In this document: positions 1-5,770 of the stretch, in pieces | How positions within the stretch are numbered: position 1 is the first letter of the stretch | How the letters are laid out: every line of letters begins with the position of its first letter | Origin: Deltaproteobacteria bacterium | GTDB lineage: Bacteria; Desulfobacterota; BSN033; UBA1163 | Assembly (NCBI GenBank): GCA_016875255.1 | Contig: VGRU01000047.1 | Location: forward strand, 1-18,025 | Reading direction: 5' to 3' | Length of the DNA stretch: 18,025 bases | Position numbers and translations under genes: made by a program | The notes under the pieces: model-generated | Told to the model about the DNA's origin: nothing | Database searches by the model: none | What the model saw: the letters and a program-made list of their open reading frames with translations, nothing else

Positions 1-132
1 CAAATTTTTAACTAATTTTTACGGTTTCTCTTAAATGCGTTACCGTTAACACATTTGTTTCATCATGTCAAGAACACGATTATTTTTTTCCATAACATTA
101 TGATATTATTTGTTTTTTATTAGATCGACTCC

Positions 133-732
133 CTAAACTTCCCTCCGGCCCTCAAGCGCTTTTGATAACGTCATTCCATCCGAATATTCGATCTCTCCTC
201 CCATTGGGACACCATATGCAATTCGTGTCACTTTGATTCCTAAGGATCTAATCAAATCTGTGAGGTAGAGAGTGGTTGCGCCCCCTTCAACAGTCGGATT
301 GGTAGCAAGGATCACCTCGATGATCTTTTCCCGTTTTAGACGCTCCATCAGTTCCTTTATTTTTAACTCATCCGGACCAATCCCCTCCAGAGGCGAGATG
401 GCCCCATGGAGCACATGATACCTCCCGTGATAGGTCCCTGTATGTTCAATGGCGATGAGGTCATTGGGACCCTCCACCACACAGAGAACCTCTGGAGTCC
501 GCCGACCATCCTGACAGATCCAGCAGTGATCCTCATCCGTTAAATTGAAGCAGATCGAGCAAAGGCGGATCTTTTCCTTCACATCTAAGACGGCCCTCGC
601 CAATTCCTGGGCCTCCGAGAGGCTCGACCGTAAGATGTGGAAAGCCAGCCTGGAAGCTGTCTTTTTCCCGATCCCGGGAAGTTTTGACAGAGCCTCGATT
701 AGATGATCAATCGGTTTGGCATGAAGCGCCAT
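133..732 (-). CDS. recR: Recombination mediator protein RecR
   Basis: RecR works with RecO (and RecF) to load RecA on gapped DNA in the cytoplasm. The 199-aa product has the usual family length. An N-terminal helix-hairpin-helix (LPGIGKKTA, residues 18-26) is followed by a four-cysteine zinc finger (C58, C61, C70, C73) and a Toprim domain (VVEGPND, E87 and D91), ending in the conserved GMTLSKALEGRR tail. The frame stays open for 21 more codons upstream, but those codons come from a repetitive TTCGAAT-type stretch and read like a repeat (EFRIFEF), so the ATG at 732, which gives the family-typical MALHAKPID start, is preferred. No strong ribosome binding site precedes it. It is the last gene of dnaX-ybaB-recR, a widely conserved order; the 132 bases beyond it are AT-rich and hold nothing recognisable. 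Confidence 0.96.
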   Translation of the reverse strand: MALHAKPIDHLIEALSKLPGIGKKTASRLAFHILRSSLSEAQELARAVLDVKEKIRLCSICFNLTDEDHCWICQDGRRTPEVLCVVEGPNDLIAIEHTGTYHGRYHVLHGAISPLEGIGPDELKIKELMERLKREKIIEVILATNPTVEGGATTLYLTDLIRSLGIKVTRIAYGVPMGGEIEYSDGMTLSKALEGRREV

Positions 733-745
733 AGTTTTAAATTCA

Positions 746-885
746 AAAATCCGAAATTCGAATATCGAAACTCGAAACAAATCCGAAAATTCCAAATACC
801 AAATTCGGAACTATCTTGTTTTGGACATTTTAAAATTTTGTCATTTGATATTGTTTCGAATTTCGGATTTCGTGCTTCGGATTTA
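746..885. repeat. Imperfect long inverted repeat between recR and ybaB
   Basis: The spacer between recR and ybaB holds degenerate runs of ATCCGAAATTCGAA type (about 746-810) and the same motif in the opposite sense (about 850-885). The two arms could pair across a spacer of roughly 65 nt. When translated such runs give EFRIPNSEF-like peptides, which explains the false N-terminal extension of recR. The same GGATTTCGGAATTaag style of sequence recurs upstream of dnaX near 3068-3095. Function unknown; it interrupts an otherwise compact operon. Confidence 0.55.
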
Positions 886-945
886 GAGCCTCCTTCATTA
901 TATGAAGATAGTTATGCACTCGGGTACCGCTTAATTTGCTAATGT

Positions 946-1260
946 CTAAAAGAGTCCCGGTATACTCATGCCCCCTGTGATCTTCTTCATCTCCTCGGTC
1001 ATCATCTCCTGCGATTTACGGATGGCCTCATTCACAGCGGCGGCAATTAGATCCTGAAGCATCTCGATATCTTCTTTGTTGACGACCTCCGGATCAATCC
1101 GGAGGGAGAGGATTTCCTGCTTTCCGTTCATCATAATATTGACCATTCCTCCTCCGGAGCTGGCCTCCACAGTCTTCCCGGCCATTTCCTCCTGGAGTTG
1201 AGCAATCTTGGTGTGCATCTGTTGGGCCTGTTTTAAGATATTTCCGAACCCTTTTGACAT
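946..1260 (-). CDS. ybaB: YbaB/EbfC family nucleoid-associated protein
   Basis: A small DNA-binding nucleoid-associated protein of the YbaB/EbfC family, which forms dimers shaped like tweezers. The 104-aa length and the pattern are typical: N-terminal Gln-rich helix (NILKQAQQM), GGGMVNIMMNGKQEILSLRIDPEVV in the central sheet, then a C-terminal helix with EMMTEEMKKITGGM. A very good Shine-Dalgarno (GAGGAGGG) lies just upstream of the ATG. The gene starts 21 bp after the dnaX stop, so the two are co-transcribed; recR follows after a repeat-filled gap. Confidence 0.95.
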   Translation of the reverse strand: MSKGFGNILKQAQQMHTKIAQLQEEMAGKTVEASSGGGMVNIMMNGKQEILSLRIDPEVVNKEDIEMLQDLIAAAVNEAIRKSQEMMTEEMKKITGGMSIPGLF

Positions 1261-1281
1261 CGATCCCTCCTCTTTTTTCGT

Positions 1282-3054
1282 TCACTTCTTCACAATTCTT
1301 CCGTCAAAGAGACGGAGCGCTTCCTGGACAAGAGAGTTCCCCTCCATCCCGTTTTTTATCTTTTCCTCCAAATGATCCTGTCCATTTCTCTCTGTATAGG
1401 CGGGGGCCCCGGGCGGCCTTGTCCCCCGTTTGATGGGCGATATGATCACTTTTGTGTTCTTCTTAAAGTACTCCTGGCAGATCAGCTCTAACTGGCTTTG
1501 ATTCCCCTTCTCTAAGATTCGGTCATAGTGGAAAGAATCCTTCTCAAAACCGATTTCAACCTTCTCATCACTGAGACGGATGGGATTCCCAAAAACTAAA
1601 AAAGAACCTAAGATGGGATTCCTGGCCCGCGTAAAATCGACCAGCCCTCTCCATACTTCTTCTGAAACCTTACTTGACTCTTCTAAACTCCTCTCCTCCC
1701 GATAAACCTCTAAATCTTTTTCCTCTTGTCCCGAAGAGGGTATCCCCTTCTGATTTACTTTGCCTGAAGGTTTCTCTTTCTCTATAACCTTCTCCCCGAC
1801 CTTTCCTTCAAGACTTTTCTTTGGCTGTTCCACTCTTCCCGGAGGCGGTGTTGGCCCGATACGACTCCCGGGTTGTGGAGCTCCTGCGGTTTTTGTTGCT
1901 CCCCCGATGGAAGGAGTTTTTTCCATCCCTTCCAATTTTTTCAGGATCTCATCGATGGGGAGGACGGGTCGAAGGGTAGCCATCCGGATCAGGGTGATCT
2001 CCAGCATTGTCCGCGGAAAGGTGGACTGGGCGACTTCCTCTTCTCCCCTCAGGAGGAGGGTGAAGAGATGATTCAACTGCTCGAACTGGAACCGTTCCGC
2101 CTGTTTTTTCAACCCTTCCAATTCCTCCGGAGGCAACTCCATTAACCCTTCGGGATGCTCGCTCACCTTAATCAGGATCAGGTTGCGGAGAGTATGGAGG
2201 AGTTCCTGGCAGAAATGTTGAATGTCATACCCGTATTGATAAATGTGCTCTACGATCTCAACACACCGTTTCGCATCCCTGTCGGCAATAGCCTCAATGG
2301 TATCGGAAAGAATCTTCTGGTCGATCAACCCGAGGACTTCGGTGATATCCTCATCCCGTATCTCCTTCCCTCCATAAGAGATCACCTGATCGAGAAGGCT
2401 CTGTGCATCCCTCATGCTGCCTTCCGACTCCCTCACAATCATTTGCAGGCCCCTCTGGCTGATCTGAATTCCCTCTCTCTCGACAATCTGCTTCAGGTTC
2501 CCGACCATCTCCTTTAACGGAATCCTCTTGAAGTCATACCGCTGGCACCGGGAGAGAATGGTGGCCGGAATTTTATGGGGTTCGGTTGTGGCAAAGACAA
2601 AAATGATATGGCTGGGAGGCTCTTCGAGGGTCTTCAGGAGGGCATTGAATGCCTCTCGTGTCAGCATGTGGACTTCGTCGATGATGTAAATTTTATGGCG
2701 GCTCTTGGCAGGCGTATAACGGACATTCTCTTTCAACTCCCGAATCTCTTCGATTCCCCGATTCGATGCACCATCGATCTCGATCACATCCATTGAGGTC
2801 CCATCCGTGATCTCCTTACAATTTGCGCAATCATTGCAGGGATTGATTTGAGGACCTTTCTGGCAGTTCAGGGCTTTCGCCAGGATTCGGGCGGTAGAGG
2901 TTTTGCCCACTCCCCTGGCTCCTGAAAACAAAAAGGCATGGGAAACCCGGTTTTGAGAAATGGCATTCTGCAGGGTCTGGGTGATGGGTCTCTGCCCGAT
3001 CACATCTTCAAAGACCTGAGGTCTCCATTGCCTTGCCAATACCAGATAAGACAT
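1282..3054 (-). CDS. dnaX: DNA polymerase III subunits gamma/tau
   Basis: Clamp-loader ATPase of the replicative polymerase. The 590-aa protein has the AAA+ features in order: Walker A GARGVGKT (residues 45-52), zinc-binding cysteines C64, C73, C76 and C79, Walker B DEVH (126-129), sensor 1 around FATTEPHK (154-161) and the SRC arginine-finger motif (168-170). Domain III ends near residue 370. A low-complexity Pro/Lys/Glu-rich linker follows (about 380-460), then a tau-like C-terminal domain. GGAG sits about 5 nt before the ATG. Two A6 runs (message positions 1941-1936 and 1922-1917) lie exactly at the end of domain III; a -1 slip at the first would give a product of about 415 aa, close to the 431 aa of E. 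coli gamma. Slippage is only inferred. The gene starts 118 nt after the SRP RNA gene. Confidence 0.97.
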   Translation of the reverse strand: MSYLVLARQWRPQVFEDVIGQRPITQTLQNAISQNRVSHAFLFSGARGVGKTSTARILAKALNCQKGPQINPCNDCANCKEITDGTSMDVIEIDGASNRGIEEIRELKENVRYTPAKSRHKIYIIDEVHMLTREAFNALLKTLEEPPSHIIFVFATTEPHKIPATILSRCQRYDFKRIPLKEMVGNLKQIVEREGIQISQRGLQMIVRESEGSMRDAQSLLDQVISYGGKEIRDEDITEVLGLIDQKILSDTIEAIADRDAKRCVEIVEHIYQYGYDIQHFCQELLHTLRNLILIKVSEHPEGLMELPPEELEGLKKQAERFQFEQLNHLFTLLLRGEEEVAQSTFPRTMLEITLIRMATLRPVLPIDEILKKLEGMEKTPSIGGATKTAGAPQPGSRIGPTPPPGRVEQPKKSLEGKVGEKVIEKEKPSGKVNQKGIPSSGQEEKDLEVYREERSLEESSKVSEEVWRGLVDFTRARNPILGSFLVFGNPIRLSDEKVEIGFEKDSFHYDRILEKGNQSQLELICQEYFKKNTKVIISPIKRGTRPPGAPAYTERNGQDHLEEKIKNGMEGNSLVQEALRLFDGRIVKK

Positions 3055-3172
3055 TGTTTCTCCAATGCGGATTGTGGAATGCGGATTTCGGAATTAAGAA
3101 TCTGTTTGTTTATCTTCCCGTTTTTTTCTACGATCCACTTTCCACGTTCTACTTTCCAAAAAATAACTTGCT

Positions 3173-3274
3173 GATAGCCAGGCGCCCCTGCGGCACACAA
3201 GGTGAATTACTACCGTTGCTTCCTTCCGGACCTGGCGGGGTTTGTAATCTCTTGTTGCGCAGGACCCGGCTATC
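3173..3274 (-). ncRNA. ffs: Small (4.5S-type) signal recognition particle RNA
   Basis: The minus strand carries the diagnostic SRP domain IV core, CCAGGTCCGGAAGGAAGCA (around 3216-3236), with its GGAA tetraloop and asymmetric internal loops. Terminal sequences GATAGCC (5') and GGCTATC (3') pair (3268-3274 with 3173-3179), giving a closed hairpin of about 102 nt, the size of the short bacterial SRP RNA without an Alu domain. It binds Ffh to target nascent membrane proteins. A T6 run on the transcribed strand (3163-3158) about 10 nt past the hairpin may help end transcription. Position between a tRNA-Ser and dnaX is conserved in many Proteobacteria. Exact ends are inferred from the pairing. Confidence 0.93.
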
Positions 3275-3280
3275 AACAAG

Positions 3281-3297
3281 ATTTCACTACGTGAAAT
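3281..3297. repeat. 7-bp palindrome upstream of ffs
   Basis: Perfect inverted repeat ATTTCAC-TAC-GTGAAAT, seven nt before the 5' end of the SRP RNA. It shares its layout (7-bp arms, 3-nt loop, then AC and a T/A-rich run) with palindromes found just upstream of both tRNA-Ser genes. It lies where a core promoter would be, so it could be an operator or simply an inserted repeat. Confidence 0.5.
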
Positions 3298-3351
3298 ACT
3301 GTAAACAGTTAACTTTTAACTATTAACGGTTTTAAGTTAAATGTTACCAGC

Positions 3352-3728
3352 AAAAATTTCTGCAGCAAATCATCGGTCACCCCGATGCGCCAGGTAAGCC
3401 ATTAGTCAAAGGTTAAAGGTAAAAGTTTTAAGCCTAAAGGCTAAAGGCCAAAAGCTAAAGGCTACAAGTAAAAATTTGCGCAACAAATCATCGGTTATCC
3501 CGATGTGTCTGATAAGCCATTAGTCAAAGGTTAAAGGTAAAAGTTTTAAGCCTAAAGGCTAAAGGCCAAAAGCTAAAGGCTACAAGTAAAAATTTGCGCA
3601 ACAAATCATCGGTTATCCCGATGTGTCTGATAAGCCATTAGTCAAAGGTTAAAGGTAAAAGTTTTAAGCCTAAAGGCTAAAGGCCAAAAGCTAAAGGCTA
3701 CAAGTAAAAATTTGCGCAACAAATTTTT
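3352..3728. repeat. 118-bp tandem repeat array, about three copies
   Basis: Units start at 3399, 3517 and 3635 (period 118 bp). The first two are identical, and the third is identical until about 3724 where tRNA-Ser(GCT) begins. A diverged partial copy (3352-3398) precedes them. Each unit holds an ATTTG-N5-CAAAT hairpin, a CATCGG-N5-CCGATG hairpin and a run of AAAGGCT/AAAGGTT-like heptads. The partial copy keeps the second hairpin with a changed loop (TCACC for TTATC). This accounts for the whole gene-free interval between ffs and tRNA-Ser(GCT). No ORF or CRISPR organisation is present. Confidence 0.9.
3706..3728 (-). terminator. A/T-rich hairpin 3' of tRNA-Ser(GCT)
   Basis: Read on the minus strand, one nt after the tRNA CCA end, the sequence is AAAAATTTG-TTGCG-CAAATTTTT: a perfect 9-bp stem ending in five T. 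It resembles an A/T-rich intrinsic terminator or processing site. The same stem with a different loop follows the second tRNA-Ser gene. Termination is inferred; the hairpin is also part of the 118-bp repeat unit. Confidence 0.45.
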
Positions 3729-3729
3729 C

Positions 3730-3822
3730 TGGCGGAGAGAGAGGGATTCGAACCCTCGATCCCGTTTTTCGCAGGATACTCGCTTAGCAGGCGAGCCCCT
3801 TCGGCCTCTCGGGCATCTCTCC
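3730..3822 (-). tRNA. tRNA-Ser(GCT)
   Basis: A 93-nt class II tRNA with encoded CCA. Acceptor arms GGAGAGA and TCTCTCC pair, with discriminator G. The anticodon stem is CTCGC/GCGAG around the loop CTGCTAA, giving anticodon GCT (plus-strand 3786-3788), which reads AGC and AGU. The T arm has GGTTCGAATC. A long variable arm typical of serine tRNAs lies between. It is flanked by a palindrome on the 5' side and a hairpin on the 3' side. Confidence 0.96.
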
Positions 3823-3825
3823 TAG

Positions 3826-3919
3826 ATTTTGCTTCGCAAAATACCTTTAAAACATGCTTGTAACTTGTAGCTCTTAGCCAAACAAAATACTAACCCAACC
3901 CAATTTTGCTTCGCAAAAT
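3826..3919. repeat. Two copies of a 17-bp palindrome upstream of tRNA-Ser(GCT)
   Basis: ATTTTGC-TTC-GCAAAAT occurs at 3826-3842, three nt from the tRNA 5' end, and again at 3903-3919, each followed by ACCTTTAA. Both lie between the four-helix-bundle gene and the tRNA. The arms are perfect. Runs of CTTGTAACTTTTAG-type low complexity fill the rest of the interval. Confidence 0.7.
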
Positions 3920-3967
3920 ACCTTTAACCAGTAGCTTTTTACTTGTAACTCTTAAAAAGACAAAAAC

Positions 3968-4336
3968 CTAATCCGATCTCAATGTATTTCTAAATGCGCT
4001 TAGCTGTTTGACGAGTTCGTGTCCATCTGCTTCAATTTTCTCATTAATTTCCTCACTTATTAACTCATAAAGCAGGGCCAAATCAAACCCTGCAACCGAT
4101 TCATAGGTTGAACGAATCGAAATCCCCAAAAACCTGGCAAATTCAATATCGGAATTATCGGCGGACCCTTCTGCAATATTAAGGACAAGTGAATGGAGCG
4201 CCCTTTTGATTTGTGAGGCTAAATCCTTGTCTTTGGGTTCAATATACTTTTTGACGATTCCCCGACAATATTTACAGAACTTCTTCGCATCCTGATAGAC
4301 TTTAAAGTTTTTAAACCGAAATCTGATTTCTTTCAT
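3968..4336 (-). CDS. Four helix bundle protein (23S rRNA IVS / S23-like family)
   Basis: A 122-aa protein of the family called 'four helix bundle protein' or S23 ribosomal/IVS-encoded protein. The visible family signature is FKNFKVYQDAKKF near the N-terminus, then DLASQIKRALHSLVLNIAEGS (about residues 38-58), EFARFLGISIRSTYE (about 65-79) and a C-terminal helix. Members were first noted inside 23S rRNA intervening sequences but are common as lone genes; their molecular role is not well defined, although pentameric helical bundles are known. No convincing ribosome binding site precedes the ATG. The gene sits alone between two tRNA-Ser genes in repeat-rich DNA, suggesting it arrived as a passenger. 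Confidence 0.85.
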   Translation of the reverse strand: MKEIRFRFKNFKVYQDAKKFCKYCRGIVKKYIEPKDKDLASQIKRALHSLVLNIAEGSADNSDIEFARFLGISIRSTYESVAGFDLALLYELISEEINEKIEADGHELVKQLSAFRNTLRSD

Positions 4337-4460
4337 TTGGAAAATCTTTGAGTAAATGTTTAAAGGCCAAAAGTTAAAAGGTTTAAGGTTAATGGTTAAA
4401 GGCCAAAGGTTAAAGGTTAAAAGGTTTAAGGTTAATGGTTAACGGTTAAAAGCTAAAGGT
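4337..4460. repeat. Low-complexity TTAAAGG / TTTAAGG run
   Basis: A stretch of 7-8 nt degenerate units such as GGTTAAAGGTTAAAAGG and GGTTTAAGGTTAATGG, with a 20-nt-scale duplication inside (about 4374-4410 and 4405-4445). It matches the heptad-rich part of the 118-bp repeat. No coding sequence. Confidence 0.7.
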
Positions 4461-4573
<113 letters not shown>

Positions 4574-4576
4574 TGG

Positions 4577-4593
4577 ATCTTGCAACGCAAGAT
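4577..4593. repeat. 17-bp palindrome upstream of tRNA-Ser(CGA)
   Basis: ATCTTGC-AAC-GCAAGAT, a perfect 7-bp inverted repeat with a 3-nt loop, followed by ACTTTTAAC. Compared with the copy at 3826, both arms changed together (T to C on one side, A to G on the other), so pairing is kept. Confidence 0.65.
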
Positions 4594-4686
4594 ACTTTTA
4601 ACTTTTAGCTTTTCACTTTTAGCTCTACCCCCTACCCCCTATACCCTATACCCTTTTACCTTTCATGCTCCCTACTCCGAACTTTC

Positions 4687-5223
4687 TTACCTATTTAATT
4701 CTCCGAACTCCTTGTCTGCCGAAGCCTTGGCGTAGGCAGGCGAACTCCGAACTTCTTTCAAATCCCCCCTCCGTTCTCTGAAAAAGTCCTTTAAAATCTC
4801 CGCACACTCCTTCTCAAGAACCCCTCGACTCACTTCTATCTTATGATTCAGACCCTCATCCTGCAGCAATTTAAATCTCGATTCCACCGCTCCGAATTTT
4901 GGCTCCACTGTTCCGAAAACCAGCCTTGAAATTCTGCTGTGAACCATCGCAGAGGCGCACATCGGGCAGGGTTCAGCCGTCACATACATCACCGTATCAT
5001 TCAAACGGTAGTTTTTCAAAATCTCTCCTGCTTTTCTGAGGGCCAGAATTTCTGCATGGGCAGTGGGATCATTCAGTTCAATGCATCGGTTATGATCTCT
5101 TGAAAGGACCTCACCCCCTTTTACCAGAATAGCGCCCACCGGCACCTCACCTCTTTGGCCTGCCTCCTTCGCTTCATCAAGAGCCATCCTCATATATTTT
5201 GTATCAGACTTCCTATCCTCCAC
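4687..5223 (-). CDS. tadA: tRNA-specific adenosine deaminase TadA
   Basis: TadA deaminates A34 to inosine in tRNA-Arg(ACG), letting it read CGU, CGC and CGA. The 178-aa product has the zinc deaminase signature: H56-A-E58 (zinc ligand and proton shuttle) and PCPMC with C86 and C89. The start is uncertain: the open frame begins with a GTG at 5223 directly after an in-frame stop, while an ATG at 5193 would give MRMALDEAKEA; neither has an ideally spaced ribosome binding site. The last 20 or so residues (SSPAYAKASADKEFGELNR region) are encoded by a dispersed palindromic repeat and are not part of the normal fold. The substrate tRNA-Arg(ACG) lies 12 kb away in this window. Confidence 0.95.
   Translation of the reverse strand: MEDRKSDTKYMRMALDEAKEAGQRGEVPVGAILVKGGEVLSRDHNRCIELNDPTAHAEILALRKAGEILKNYRLNDTVMYVTAEPCPMCASAMVHSRISRLVFGTVEPKFGAVESRFKLLQDEGLNHKIEVSRGVLEKECAEILKDFFRERRGDLKEVRSSPAYAKASADKEFGELNR
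4716..4739. repeat. Dispersed palindromic repeat (AYAKASADK type) at the 3' end of tadA
   Basis: An imperfect hairpin with CTGCC/GGCAG outer arms whose minus-strand translation is AYAKASADK. This peptide is a familiar by-product of a dispersed repeat found in many Desulfobacterota and candidate-phylum genomes (recalled, not searched). It is flanked by CCGAACTCC direct copies. It extends the tadA reading frame instead of breaking it. Confidence 0.6.
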
Positions 5224-5278
5224 GGGTTTTCAATCCTTATCAAAAAAACAGAAAAGTTGCCTTGTTTCAATATATCAC

Positions 5279-5336
5279 CGTTCGCCCTGAGCCTGTCGAA
5301 GGACAAACGGTTATTTTGGGCAACAGCCAAAATAAC
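5279..5336. repeat. Dispersed repeat (ALSLSK type) plus 10-bp stem-loop upstream of tadA
   Basis: Positions 5279-5310 hold a palindromic element with CCGTT and AACGG ends and the core CCTGAGCCTGTCGAAGG, which translates as FALSLSKD or FDRLRANG; this is a widespread dispersed repeat. Adjoining it, 5310-5336 forms GTTATTTTGG-N7-CCAAAATAAC, a perfect 10-bp stem followed by TTTT on the plus strand. The stem-loop could act as a weak plus-strand terminator or as part of the tadA control region. Confidence 0.6.
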
Positions 5337-5770
5337 TTTTAACACAAATATATCACATTTTACCACAAGATTACCAAACTTAAAGGGCAAAAACTATCCC
5401 CTTACCCCTTTCAAAATACATAGGACACTCCCTGGGGGAGGTCTGGATTTATAATAAACTTTAAAAATCAAGGCATCTGACAGCGAATAACACAAATAGG
5501 GTTAATTCGTGAAATTCGTTCTTATTAGTTATTTTCATCATTCGTGGATGATCTTCGGGCATGATAAATTGCTATAAAATTAATTTTTTGGTATAAATAG
5601 GTCAACTTCCGGGTGGAATCAGGGATCTGACACTAATTTGGGCTTATTAATACGGAGCCTAAATCGGCTGCAAGGAAGAGAGTAATTTGAAAGTTATCTG
5701 AAATTGGCTTACTTAGCGGGGTTTTATCCTCGCAAATCATTTGTTATGCCAACACCTTAGGGTCAAATAC
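5337..5770. other. Gene-free AT-rich interval before the restriction operon
   Basis: No ORF with family resemblance, RNA gene or mobile element was recognised here. It contains the boundary between the core cluster and the accessory region. The only functional signal seen is a promoter-like pair at 5569-5597. A reading frame open from a TTG at 5741 is only an upstream extension of the helicase gene. Confidence 0.5.
5569..5597 (+). promoter_or_regulatory. Predicted sigma-70 promoter for the restriction operon
   Basis: TTGCTA (5569-5574) and TATAAA (5592-5597) are separated by exactly 17 nt, close to the TTGACA/TATAAT consensus. It would start transcription about 170 nt before the helicase ATG. 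AT-rich surroundings make chance matches possible, so this is a moderate prediction. Confidence 0.35.

Noticed and set aside
133..795. Longer recR form with 21 extra N-terminal residues
   Set aside because: The extra part is repeat-derived and the family normally starts at the ATG at 732.
703..942. Small plus-strand frame between recR and ybaB
   Set aside because: Its peptide (FKFKNPKFEYRNSK) is translated repeat and it has no ribosome binding site.
3000..3326. Frames on both strands across the SRP RNA
   Set aside because: They overlap a clear SRP RNA and repeat words and show no protein family.
3352..3728. Array resembling a CRISPR
   Set aside because: The period is 118 bp with no unique spacers, so it is a simple tandem repeat.
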